Source: Nocardia jinanensis (GTDB lineage: Bacteria; Actinomycetota; Actinomycetes; Mycobacteriales; Mycobacteriaceae). Taken from it: 64,000 nucleotides of DNA. Under the pieces are notes generated by a model. It was not told the origin of the DNA, ran no database searches, and saw only the letters and a program-made list of their open reading frames with translations. The stretch lies in NCBI RefSeq assembly GCF_014645735.1, contig NZ_BMMH01000007.1, positions 186,001 to 250,000 of the forward strand, in the 5' to 3' direction. Of this stretch, positions 49,539 to 57,272 are shown piece after piece (position 1 is the first letter of the stretch; the number at the start of each line of letters is the position of its first letter). The position numbers were made by a program, and so were the translations under genes.

Positions 49539-50210
49539 ATGCGTACGACGGGTATCGAGATCGTCGGCTTAGCCGCCGGCTATCGGGGAAATCGGGTATT
49601 GCACGAGGTCACCGGGGTAATGCCGGGTGGGCGGGTCACCGCGCTGCTGGGGCCCAACGGATCCGGGAAATCGACCCTGCTGGCCGTGCTCGGCGGTATC
49701 GTCACGCCGCTGGCCGGATCGGTCACCGGCCTCGGCGGGTCCCGTCCGGCGCTGGTCGTTCAGCAGCAGGCGATACCGGCCACCCTGCCGATCACGGTCG
49801 GCGAAACGGTTGTCATGGGCCGCTGGGCGTACCGGGGGCTGTGGCGCCGCATCACCCGGGCGGATCGGGCGATCGTCGCGGACTGCCTGGCGCGCATGGA
49901 TATCACCGATCTCGCCGACCGCCGCCTCGACACCCTCTCCGGGGGGCAACGGCAGCGCGTGCTGCTCGCCCGCGCCCTCGCACAGCAGTCCGATCTGCTG
50001 CTGCTCGACGAGCCCGGCACGGGATTGGACGCGGCCGCGCGGGCCGCCATCGGCGCGGCGATCCGGGAGGCCGCCGCCGCCGGAGTCACCGTCGTACACG
50101 CCACCCACGACCCGGTCGAAGCGCGGGAAGCCGATCACTGCCTGCTGTTGCGCGGCGGACGAGTCGTGGAACAGGGGGACCCGGGGGCCGTTCTGGCCAC
50201 GGCTGCCTGA
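49539..50210 (+). CDS. aztA: Zinc ABC transporter ATP-binding protein AztA
   Basis: This is a 223-residue ATPase with Walker A GPNGSGKST, signature LSGGQRQRV, Walker B LLLLDEPGTGLD and the switch histidine in VVHATHDP. It drives zinc import through AztB. Start ATG 49539 follows GGGAG by seven bases. It is divergent from aztB with the Zur-like box between. Confidence 0.9.
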   Translation: MRTTGIEIVGLAAGYRGNRVLHEVTGVMPGGRVTALLGPNGSGKSTLLAVLGGIVTPLAGSVTGLGGSRPALVVQQQAIPATLPITVGETVVMGRWAYRGLWRRITRADRAIVADCLARMDITDLADRRLDTLSGGQRQRVLLARALAQQSDLLLLDEPGTGLDAAARAAIGAAIREAAAAGVTVVHATHDPVEAREADHCLLLRGGRVVEQGDPGAVLATAA

Positions 50211-50373
50211 AGGTCCCCGGACCCGCGTTACGTACCGCCGGGTATTTCTTCGGCACGGCCACCCGTCCGGCCCCGAGACCGCTCCGGCCGGACCCAGGAA
50301 CTCTGGTGCGACGATGAGAACATCCTCTACTGTTTGTCTCACCGCGTGCCCGTAGCGACGACAAGGAGGTCGG

Positions 50374-50451
50374 ATGGTGGTCGCTCGCCAGTTGCCCGCG
50401 GCATCGCCGGCCCTGTCCCGCCGAGCCGGAACCGATCGAGGGGAGCCGTAG
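50374..50451 (+). CDS. Possible 25-residue leader ORF
   Basis: An ATG right behind AAGGAGG opens 25 codons (MVVARQLPAASPALSRRAGT and on) that end in TAG. The G of the stop is the first base of the GTG start of the next gene. Such overlap can couple translation. The peptide is not recognised. The ribosome-binding site may instead reflect chance, so this is a weak call. Confidence 0.3.
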   Translation: MVVARQLPAASPALSRRAGTDRGEP

Positions 50452-50747
50452 TGCAGAACCGCCCGACGGCAGCCGAGCTGCTGGAATCACTTGCCGAACT
50501 GCTGGAGGGCACGCTGCTGCCGGCGTTACCGCCCGATCTGCAGCACAGAGCCCGGGTCGGCGCGAACCTGGCCCGCATCCTGGGGCGCGAAGTCGAGTTG
50601 GGGCCCGCGGCGGCGGTCCGGGAGCGAGAACTGCTCGCGGCGATCCCGGTCGGCGACGACGAGGCGCTGTGGCAGGCCCTCGCCGAAGTGGTCCGCGCCG
50701 ACCTCGCCATCGCGAAGCCGGGTTATGACAGCTGGGAGGGCGAATGA
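50451..50747 (+). CDS. DUF6285 domain protein
   Basis: This is a 98-residue small helical protein: PTAAELLESLAELLEGTLLP, then RVGANLARILGREVELGP. It matches the DUF6285 proteins that accompany APH-type phosphotransferases and acyl-CoA dehydrogenases in actinobacteria. GTG start at 50451 has GAGGGGAG upstream. It overlaps the next gene by 4 bases. Function unknown; the constant neighbourhood suggests it helps those enzymes. Confidence 0.75.
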   Translation: MQNRPTAAELLESLAELLEGTLLPALPPDLQHRARVGANLARILGREVELGPAAAVRERELLAAIPVGDDEALWQALAEVVRADLAIAKPGYDSWEGE

Positions 50748-51745
50748 CCGTGGATCCGGTCCGGGGCCTGACCGACTATCTGACCGGCGCGTTCGGTGAG
50801 CCAGTCACGATCAGCGATCTACAGTTCCTCTCCGCGGGCGCGCGGCGGCGCAATATCGCCTTCACCGCCACGGTGGCGGATACGCCGCGCCGCCTGGTGG
50901 CGACCCTCGTGCCGCCCGCCGTCGAATTGATGCCGGTCGACGCCGAGGCGGGGGTCCGCGAACTCGCCCGGGCACACGGGGTACCGGTGCCGGCCGTGGT
51001 CGCGGTCTGCACCGATACCTCCTATGTAGGTGAACCGTTCGTCGTCTCCGAGCATATCGACGGAGAGACGGTGCCGCGCAAGGTGTTACGGGCCCTCGCG
51101 GCCTCCGGAAACGCGACGGAGACCGCGCGCCAGTGGGGTGCGGCCATGGCGCGGCTGCACAGTATCGACCCCGCGACCGCACCGGAATCGGTTCCGGCGG
51201 CAGCCGCCGATCCGGCCGCCGGACATCTGGCCGAGGTCGCGGCCGGTGCCCGCGCGCTGCTGTCCGACCGGCCCGTCTTCGCCCTCGCGCTGCGCTGGCT
51301 GGAGCAGCGGCTGCCCGGCCCACCGCCGGCTCCCGCGCTGGTGCACACCGATATGCGCAACGGCAACCTGATCATCGGCGCCGACGGTTTGCGCGCGGTA
51401 CTGGACTGGGAGGGGACCCAGCGGTTCGGTGATCCCATGCGTGATGTCGCCTGGCCCGCGCTGCGGATGTGGCGTTTCCGTGAGGATGCGCGAGAATTCG
51501 GCGGTTTCGCCGACCGCGCGACCTTCGTCGGCGGCTACGAGGAGGCGGGTGGGACCTTCGATCTGGATCGTTACCGCTGGTGGAAGGTGATGGGCACGCT
51601 GTACTGGGGGGTCGGGCTGGCCCAGCAGGCGGCCGCCCATCTCGACGGCACCGTCCGCGATATCGTCATGGCCGCCAGCGGGCGCCGGGTATCGGAAATC
51701 GAATGGGATCTGCTCATGCAGATCCGCCCCCACGCGAAAGCATAG
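50744..51745 (+). CDS. APH-type phosphotransferase family protein (ACAD10-like partner)
   Basis: This is a 333-residue kinase-like fold. The catalytic loop is LVHTDMRNGNLII (H-x-D-x4-N), followed by VLDWEGTQRFGDPMRDVAW, the metal-binding motif of the aminoglycoside/choline kinase superfamily. Members linked to acyl-CoA dehydrogenases, such as the human ACAD10/11 kinase domain, phosphorylate 4-hydroxyacyl-CoA. The operon here with DUF6285 and an acyl-CoA dehydrogenase fits that role better than drug resistance. The start overlaps the DUF6285 stop. Confidence 0.8.
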   Translation: MTVDPVRGLTDYLTGAFGEPVTISDLQFLSAGARRRNIAFTATVADTPRRLVATLVPPAVELMPVDAEAGVRELARAHGVPVPAVVAVCTDTSYVGEPFVVSEHIDGETVPRKVLRALAASGNATETARQWGAAMARLHSIDPATAPESVPAAAADPAAGHLAEVAAGARALLSDRPVFALALRWLEQRLPGPPPAPALVHTDMRNGNLIIGADGLRAVLDWEGTQRFGDPMRDVAWPALRMWRFREDAREFGGFADRATFVGGYEEAGGTFDLDRYRWWKVMGTLYWGVGLAQQAAAHLDGTVRDIVMAASGRRVSEIEWDLLMQIRPHAKA

Positions 51746-51753
51746 GAGAGACC

Positions 51754-53031
51754 GTGGATTTCGAGTTGCCCGCCGACCTGTCGGCCTATCTCACCGAACT
51801 CGACGAGTTCATCGAACGCGAGATCCGGCCGCTCGAACAGGCCGACGACAACATCCGGTTCTTCGACCATCGCCGCGAGGACGCCCGCACCGATTGGGAC
51901 CGCGACGGCCTGCCCACCGAGGACTGGGAGGCATTGCTGGCCGAATCCCGGCGCCGGGCCGACGCCGCGGGTCACTATCGCTATGCCTTCCCCCGGGAGT
52001 TCGGCGGCCGGGACGGCACCAATCTCGGGATGGCGGTGATCCGGGAACATCTGGCCCGCCGCGGACTCGGCCTGCACTGCGATCTGCAGAACGAGCACGC
52101 CATCGTGGCGAACAATGTCGGCCTGCTGCTGATGCTGCGATACGGGACCGCGGAGCAGAAGGCGCAGTGGGTGGACGGTCTCGCCGCCGGGACCCGCTTC
52201 TTCGCCTTCGGTATCACCGAACCCGAACACGGCTCCGATGCCACCCATATGGAGACGACCGCCGTCCGCGACGGCGACGAATGGGTTATCAACGGCACCA
52301 AGACCTGGAACACCGGCGTGCACATCGCCGACGCCGACCTCATCTTCGCCCGCACCTCGGGCGCCGCGGGCGCGGGCCGTGGCATCACGGCGTTCCTGGT
52401 GCCCACCGATACGGCCGGATTCCGGGTCGAGGAATATCTGTGGACCTTCAACATGCCCACCGACCATGCCCGGGTCTCGCTCACCGAGGTACGTGTCCCG
52501 GATTCGGCGATCTTCGGCCAGGAGGGCCGTGGTCTGGGCGTGGTCCAGCATTTCTTCAACGAGAACCGCATCCGGCAGGCCGCGTCCAGTCTCGGTGCCG
52601 CCCAGTACTGTGTGGATCGCGCCGTGGCCTATGCCAACGAACGCAAACCGTTCGGCAAACCGCTGTCGTCGAATCAGGCGATCCAGTTCCAGCTGGTCGA
52701 ACTGCACACCCAGTGCGAGATGCTGCGCGCGCTGGTCCACAAGACCGCCTGGTCCATGGACACCTACGGCACTTTCGCGGTCTCGGAACAGGTCTCGATG
52801 TGCAACTACTGGGCCAACAGGCTGTGCTGTGAGGCGGCCGATCGCGCCATGCAGGTGCACGGCGGCCTCGGCTATTCGCGCTACACCCCGTTCGAGCACA
52901 TCTACCGCCATCACCGCCGCTACCGCATCACCGAGGGTGCGGAGGAGATCCAGATGCGCCGGGTGGCGGGCTACCTGTTCGGGTTCATGGACCGCGCCGT
53001 GGTGAAGGGCGTCGGAACCGCAAAGCCTTAG
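51754..53031 (+). CDS. Acyl-CoA dehydrogenase
   Basis: This is a 425-residue FAD enzyme. The family motifs are FFAFGITEPEHGSDATHMET and WVINGTKTWNTGVHIADAD, then QVHGGLGYSRYTPFEHIYRH and the C-terminal YRITEGAEEIQMR, whose glutamate (TEGAEE) is the likely base. GTG 51754 has GGAGAG just upstream. The frame is open further upstream but that part overlaps the phosphotransferase. Third gene of the operon; a GHMP-like two-step 4-hydroxyacyl-CoA conversion to enoyl-CoA has been shown for related human proteins, which makes such a role plausible. Confidence 0.9.
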   Translation: MDFELPADLSAYLTELDEFIEREIRPLEQADDNIRFFDHRREDARTDWDRDGLPTEDWEALLAESRRRADAAGHYRYAFPREFGGRDGTNLGMAVIREHLARRGLGLHCDLQNEHAIVANNVGLLLMLRYGTAEQKAQWVDGLAAGTRFFAFGITEPEHGSDATHMETTAVRDGDEWVINGTKTWNTGVHIADADLIFARTSGAAGAGRGITAFLVPTDTAGFRVEEYLWTFNMPTDHARVSLTEVRVPDSAIFGQEGRGLGVVQHFFNENRIRQAASSLGAAQYCVDRAVAYANERKPFGKPLSSNQAIQFQLVELHTQCEMLRALVHKTAWSMDTYGTFAVSEQVSMCNYWANRLCCEAADRAMQVHGGLGYSRYTPFEHIYRHHRRYRITEGAEEIQMRRVAGYLFGFMDRAVVKGVGTAKP

Positions 53032-53232
53032 ATGATTGATTCCAAGGGGTGTGGTCGGCGGCTGCGCCGCGCACCCATGCGCTACGGCACCACCGATGTC
53101 CTGCACAAGGTGAGTTTCCGGGCATATCGGATCGACACGACCTACAACGATGAAGACAACGACATCGCCGAAGTCCAATGGGGCAGCTACGCAGGAACCA
53201 CACAGCACACCTGAGCAGTCGACCTGACCAGA

Positions 53233-53261
53233 AGGGCCGCCAGCCGAACCGTGGTGGCCCT
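53233..53261 (+). terminator. Terminator of the acyl-CoA dehydrogenase operon
   Basis: AGGGCCGCCA (53233-53242) pairs with TGGTGGCCCT (53252-53261) over 10 bp including one G-T pair, with a nine-base loop. It lies about 200 bases after the dehydrogenase stop codon. Confidence 0.5.
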
Positions 53262-53595
53262 CTCGCATACGGCGGGTGATTCGACTACTGACTACCCCAC
53301 ATGGAGCCGTGGCAGTGGCCGACGCTCCCGGCCGGCTGCCCAGTGTGGACGCCGGTTCCCGACCTGCAGGGCGTGTGTGACCGGATGTGGGATCGCGACG
53401 CCATCTGACAATGCGCAAACCCGCTCCGGGCTGCGAGTCACAGCCCAGGTCGATAGAAATCGGCGACTGTTCGAAAAACGCGTCGTAAAGTCTGTCTGTT
53501 CAACAACTGATGTTCAATCTCGGGTGACGGATACCGATGCGCTCGAAGCGCTTTCCCTCGATGGCGATGCCCTGGACCCGATCGGCGGGGGAAGA

Positions 53596-53646
53596 GCCCT
53601 GATCGGGTACGCGCGCGTCTCGACTCGCGACCAGAACCTCGAAGAA
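53596..53646 (+). mobile_element. Relic of a serine recombinase/resolvase N-terminus
   Basis: The frame reads ALIGYARVSTRDQNLE, which is the well-known start of small serine recombinases of the resolvase/invertase family, including the catalytic serine in RVST. After NLE the match ends abruptly and the frame stops at 53691. No other part of the protein is nearby. This marks a former transposon or site-specific recombination unit. Confidence 0.7.
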
Positions 53647-53660
53647 GTCGCGCCGGGAGT

Positions 53661-53673
53661 TACCGCAGATAGT
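53661..53673 (+). repeat. 13-bp repeat T(A/G)CCGCANATAGT, copy 1
   Basis: TACCGCAGATAGT directly follows the resolvase relic. Two more copies with the same 11 fixed bases lie at 54254 and 54320, flanking the HPF gene. Confidence 0.5.
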
Positions 53674-53807
53674 GATCTCTCGGTCCGATAATCATCGGGG
53701 ATTACGGTGAGTACCGGGGTATAGGCGAAGCAGGCGGCGGAGTCGACAAGGAACACCATCCGCCTCTGTCCGAGTAACAGTTGACCACCTACCGGAATGG
53801 ATCGCAC

Positions 53808-54173
53808 ATGCAGATTCAGATCAACACCGATAGCAACATCGACAGCGGTGACAAGCTGATCCGGCACGTCGAGGAGGAGATCGCTTCGACGCTCGAGCGC
53901 TTCAGCGACCAGGTCGTCAGCATCGAAGCCCACCTCAGTGATCAGAACGCGGGCAAAGGTGGATCAGGCGACAAGCGATGCGTGTTGCAGGCTCGTCCAA
54001 CCGGTCAGCAGCCGGTCGCGGTGACCCACAACGCCGCGACGATCGACGACGCCTGTCGGGGTGCGGCCGAGAGCATGGCACATCTGCTCGCCAGCCGGTT
54101 CGGCCGGCTGCACGAGACAAAGGGTGGCGACTCCATCCGGCACCCGCATAAGGACCACCCGCGCACGAACTGA
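53808..54173 (+). CDS. HPF/RaiA-family ribosome-associated protein (short form)
   Basis: This is a 121-residue protein. The beta-alpha-beta core of the S30EA/HPF fold is visible: MQIQINTDSNIDSGDKLIR, ERFSDQVVSIEAHLSDQN, DKRCVLQARPTGQQPVAVTH and ATIDDACRGAAESMAHLL. It lacks the C-terminal dimerisation domain of long HPF. Such proteins bind the small subunit and quiet ribosomes in stationary phase or stress. The main actinobacterial HPF is the long type, so this is an additional paralogue. The ATG at 53808 starts the fold; nine extra codons upstream are possible. Confidence 0.8.
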   Translation: MQIQINTDSNIDSGDKLIRHVEEEIASTLERFSDQVVSIEAHLSDQNAGKGGSGDKRCVLQARPTGQQPVAVTHNAATIDDACRGAAESMAHLLASRFGRLHETKGGDSIRHPHKDHPRTN

Positions 54174-54253
54174 GTCGGCAGCATCGGGTCGTTCGGTACC
54201 GGTAGCGACCATCCGTGCGGGAAGCCGGGCTCTCAGTGACCGTGGCCGGGTGC

Positions 54254-54266
54254 TACCGCATATAGT
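54254..54266 (+). repeat. 13-bp repeat T(A/G)CCGCANATAGT, copy 2
   Basis: TACCGCATATAGT, downstream of the HPF gene, followed by TTCGCGAGCGGATCG. Confidence 0.5.
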
Positions 54267-54319
54267 TTCGCGAGCGGATCGCGCGATGGGGAGCCTCGGC
54301 GGCTGTTCGGCTCTCGAAC

Positions 54320-54332
54320 TGCCGCACATAGT
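54320..54332 (+). repeat. 13-bp repeat T(A/G)CCGCANATAGT, copy 3
   Basis: TGCCGCACATAGT, 53 bases after the end of copy 2. The downstream 20 bases of copies 2 and 3 both contain a GCG-ATCG-like sequence, hinting at a longer degenerate unit. Confidence 0.45.
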
Positions 54333-54671
54333 GCGCCGACCCGAGCGATCGCATTGGTCCGGGCAGGTCGTCATCAAGGTGACATGAGAAGCGCCCGATC
54401 GGCCGACGTCAAGAGCGGACCGCACATCGGCCACGCCCGCACGACAACAAATTCGGTACGGACACCGACAATCAGCCATCCGCTATCGGCATGAGCGTGC
54501 GTTCGGCCGCTGTGGGGGTGGGCATGGCGTCATCGTCATCGTGGCCGTGCTGCTCGGCAGCGCTTGCGCCGGCCGGTGCCGCTGTCGTGGGGATGGCGTT
54601 GTCGACGAGGACGGCTGCGATGGCGGCGGCGGCGGTGCGTCGGTGTCGAGGACTCGGCTGCGGACCGATTC

Positions 54672-55280
54672 TCAGGGATCGGCGGATCCGGGCCCGGTGC
54701 GTTCCGGGGTGGTGAGCAGTTCGCCGAGACGTGCGCTCATCGCGCGCCCGGCGGCCAGCAGCGGTTCGGTGGACCGCAGGGTGCGGCTCAGGACGAATGC
54801 GCCCTCGAGGGCGGTGACGATACCCAGGATCAGTTCTCGTGCGGTATCCGGCGGCAGGTCGCGCGATACGAAATACGTTGTGCCGCCGGTGATCCATTCG
54901 TCGATGATCTCGGCGAGGACCTCCCGCAGCGCGGGTTCGGCGTCGGCGACCTCACCGGCGACAGTCCCCACCGGGCACATATTGATCCATCCGGTCTGCT
55001 CGATCTGTTCGGCCGCGGCGGCGAACGCCGCGGGTAGCGCCTCGCGCAGGTCCGGGTAGGGGGTGAGCAGCAGCGGGATCAATTCGCCGTAGGCGGTACC
55101 CGCCGCCCGTAGCGCGGCCGCGGCGAGTTCGGGCTTACCGCCCGGGAAGTGGTGATACAGCGACCCCATCGGTACGCCCGCTGCCACGGTGATCTGTTTG
55201 ACGCCGGTTCCGCTGTAGCCGCGGGAGCGCAGCAGTTCGACGGTCGCGGTGATCAGCCGGTCGCGGGTGCTGGTTGACAT
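54672..55280 (-). CDS. TetR-family transcriptional regulator
   Basis: This is a 202-residue regulator. The HTH is at residues 5-52 (TRDRLITATVELLRSRGYSG, then GVPMGSLYHHFPGGKPELAAA). The C-terminal domain (WINMCPVGTVAGE, ADAEPALREV) is of the YxaF/LmrA-like TetR_C group often found next to a hydrolase or oxidoreductase gene. ATG 55280 is used; a GTG four codons upstream is possible. Two abutting palindromes (55304-55331) in the 65-base gap to the divergent hydrolase are the likely operator for both genes. Confidence 0.88.
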   Translation of the reverse strand: MSTSTRDRLITATVELLRSRGYSGTGVKQITVAAGVPMGSLYHHFPGGKPELAAAALRAAGTAYGELIPLLLTPYPDLREALPAAFAAAAEQIEQTGWINMCPVGTVAGEVADAEPALREVLAEIIDEWITGGTTYFVSRDLPPDTARELILGIVTALEGAFVLSRTLRSTEPLLAAGRAMSARLGELLTTPERTGPGSADP

Positions 55281-55303
55281 CTTCTCGGTCACCGCTCCAG
55301 AAT

Positions 55304-55331
55304 AGAGCAAACGCTCTAGAGCGATCGCTCG
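55304..55331. promoter_or_regulatory. Tandem TetR operators between tetR and hydrolase
   Basis: AGAGCAAACGCTCT (55304-55317) and AGAGCGATCGCTCG (55318-55331) are two adjacent 14-bp dyads with the same AGAGC/GCTC(T/G) half-sites. They leave no gap. Two TetR dimers could bind side by side, which implies cooperative control of both divergent genes. Confidence 0.7.
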
Positions 55332-55345
55332 AAAGGGGTAAGCGG

Positions 55346-56197
55346 ATGCCGACGGTTCACCTTCCCTCAGGTCAGGTGCACTATGTAGAGCAAGGTGAGG
55401 GCCCGCCTGTGGTGCTGCTGCACGGGCTACTGATGAATCACACGGTCTGGGACACGACGATCGGGCTGCTGCCGCCCGGGTTCCGCTATATCCGGCCCGA
55501 CCTACCGCTGGGCGCACATCCGATCCCACTGGAACCGGGTACCGATCTGAGCATGCGCGGACTGAACGGACTCCTGGCCGATTTCCTCGCCGCGCTGGAT
55601 CTCGACGATGTGGTGCTGGTCCACAGCGACTGGGGCGGTTCGCTGTTTCTCACCGCCTACGGACTCGACGAACGGGTCGGTCGGATGATCGTGCTGCCCT
55701 GCGAGGCGTTCGACAACTTCCCGCCCGGCCTGCCCGGGAAGACGGCGACGGTGGCGAGCTACCTGCCGGGGGGAGTGGTCCTGGCGTTGCGGCAAATGCG
55801 GATCGCCCGGCTGCGCGCCCTACCGCTGCTCTTCGGCTGGATGGCCCGCGAACCGCTCCCGGACGAACTGGTGCGCGGCTGGACCGAACCCGGACTACGG
55901 GACCCCCGCATCCGCCGGGATCTGCTCGCCTACACCCGATCGGGTTTCCGTGCCCGGGATCTGGTCGCCGACACCGAAGCGCTGAGCCGGTTCACCGGCG
56001 ACGCCCTGATCCTCTGGTCGTCGGCGGGCAAGGTGATGCCCCGCGATCACGGCCGCCGGCTCGCGGAACTGATCCCCGGCGCCCGGCTGGTCGAGATCCC
56101 CGACGCCTATGTGCTGTCCATGCTGGACCGGCCCGCGGCTGTCGCGTCGGCCATGGCCGAATTCCTGACCGCAGATCGAGCCGGCAGCGAGCGGTGA
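55346..56197 (+). CDS. Alpha/beta hydrolase with aspartate at the nucleophile position
   Basis: This is a 283-residue alpha/beta-hydrolase. The oxyanion-hole region is HGLLMNHTVW and the nucleophile elbow HSDWGG puts Asp95 at the nucleophile position, as in haloalkane dehalogenases and epoxide hydrolases. The C-terminal segment that normally carries the catalytic histidine reads IPDAYVLSMLDRP with no histidine. It may have lost or changed activity. ATG 55346 is set by AAAGGGG; the frame upstream overlaps the operators. Under control of the divergent TetR regulator by inference. Confidence 0.82.
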   Translation: MPTVHLPSGQVHYVEQGEGPPVVLLHGLLMNHTVWDTTIGLLPPGFRYIRPDLPLGAHPIPLEPGTDLSMRGLNGLLADFLAALDLDDVVLVHSDWGGSLFLTAYGLDERVGRMIVLPCEAFDNFPPGLPGKTATVASYLPGGVVLALRQMRIARLRALPLLFGWMAREPLPDELVRGWTEPGLRDPRIRRDLLAYTRSGFRARDLVADTEALSRFTGDALILWSSAGKVMPRDHGRRLAELIPGARLVEIPDAYVLSMLDRPAAVASAMAEFLTADRAGSER

Positions 56198-56240
56198 CCG
56201 ACCGGGTCCTGGCGCCCGCCGTCCGGACAGCACGGGAGGG

Positions 56241-57176
56241 TCAGCGCGGAAGTCGCGGGGCGACCTCGGCGGCGAACAGCTCCATGGTCGCCGCCGCCTG
56301 TTTCGCACCGACCATGAAGATCACCGCGTCGAGACCCTGCTCGGCGCGCTCCGCGAGCTGGTCGGCCACCATGGACGGGGTGCCCACGTATCCCTCGTCG
56401 AGTGCGAACGCATCCGCGCCGAAGTGACGCCGGGCCCGGGCCTCGACCTCGGGTAGCTCGCGCTCGTCGGCGGCGAGGGCGAGGACGGCCTGGTGGGAGC
56501 GGCGGATATCGGCCGGGTCGCGGCCGATCCGTTCGCATTCGGCGTCCAGCAGACCGGACAGCCGCCGCTGATCCGGTAGGCCGTAAGTGGGGATGTTCCA
56601 GACATCGGCGTAGCGGGCGACCAGCGGCAGCGTGTACTTCGGCCCGGCGCCGCCGATATGGATCGGCGGCCGGGGCCGCTGCACCGGGCCGGGCACATTG
56701 GCAACCTCGTCGACGCGATAGTGTGCGCCCGCGAACGTGGTGCGCTCGCGGGCGAACATCGAGGTGATGATCTCCAGCGCCTCGCCCAGCCGTCCGGCAC
56801 GCTCGGCGGCCGAGCCCCAGGCGAGGCCGGTGCGTGTGTGCTCGTCGCGAATCGACCCGCTGCCCAGCCCGAACTCGACCCGGCCCCCGGAGATGACATC
56901 CAGCGTGGTGGCCATCCGGCCCAGTACCACCGGATGCCGGAAATTGTTGCAGAGCACCAGCGCGCCCACCCGCAGCGTGGTGGTGGCGGTCAGTAGCGCG
57001 GTCGCGGTGGTCCATGCCTCGAGGGACGGGTGATCGGGCAGCCCGGGTGACCAGAGATGGTCGAAAAGCCAGAGCTGATCGAATCCGGTGCGCTCGGCGG
57101 TCCGGGCGATATCGAGCAGGGGAGCGAATTCCGAGACGATCTGCGGTACATAGATCCCGAGTTCCGACACTCTCAC
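56241..57176 (-). CDS. LLM-class flavin/F420-dependent oxidoreductase
   Basis: This is a 311-residue luciferase-like protein of the F420-dependent type. Marks are the N-terminal LGIYVPQ, LWLFDHL, then LGRMATTLDVISGGRVEFGLGSG and RPRPPIHIGGAGPKYTL. The C-terminal part YVGTPSMVADQLAERAEQGL is typical of the subfamily. F420 use is probable because actinobacterial members of this branch mostly use it. Start taken as GTG 57176; a frame 16 codons longer exists. It is convergent with the hydrolase, and no partner gene suggests a substrate. Confidence 0.85.
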   Translation of the reverse strand: MRVSELGIYVPQIVSEFAPLLDIARTAERTGFDQLWLFDHLWSPGLPDHPSLEAWTTATALLTATTTLRVGALVLCNNFRHPVVLGRMATTLDVISGGRVEFGLGSGSIRDEHTRTGLAWGSAAERAGRLGEALEIITSMFARERTTFAGAHYRVDEVANVPGPVQRPRPPIHIGGAGPKYTLPLVARYADVWNIPTYGLPDQRRLSGLLDAECERIGRDPADIRRSHQAVLALAADERELPEVEARARRHFGADAFALDEGYVGTPSMVADQLAERAEQGLDAVIFMVGAKQAAATMELFAAEVAPRLPR

Positions 57177-57272
57177 GGTGCATGATCCTGCCAGCTGTGG
57201 TGTCGGAACGCCGTACGAAATCATCGGCGCTACCCGGCACCCGATGAGCAGGTGTCCTCGGCTGGTCGGTAC

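Larger units (their letters stand above)
53032..53807. other. Gene-poor stretch with a terminator and a recombinase relic
   Basis: This 776-base stretch between the acyl-CoA dehydrogenase and the HPF gene has no intact gene. It holds a hairpin (53233-53261), the start of a serine recombinase (53596-53646) and one copy of a 13-bp repeat (53661). A 60-codon frame from 53032 has no recognisable features. GC content and frame structure look unlike coding DNA. Confidence 0.55.
54174..54671. other. Intergenic stretch with two repeat copies
   Basis: No convincing gene in these 498 bases. The region holds the second and third copies of the 13-bp repeat (54254-54266 and 54320-54332). The frames near 54490-54715 are alanine-, arginine- or serine-rich and lie at the end of the convergent TetR gene, so they look like shadows. 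Confidence 0.5.

Noticed and set aside
53032..53214. 60-codon frame directly after the acyl-CoA dehydrogenase
   Set aside because: No motif, no ribosome-binding site, and it lies before a terminator in DNA that looks non-coding. Could be a relic but nothing supports a name.
51571..53418. Minus-strand frame of 615 codons opposite the acyl-CoA dehydrogenase
   Set aside because: Shadow of a well-conserved dehydrogenase; His/Gly/Arg-rich and without domains.
53596..53691. Active resolvase or transposon
   Set aside because: Only the first 16 or so residues of the recombinase fold remain; no inverted repeats or transposase were found.
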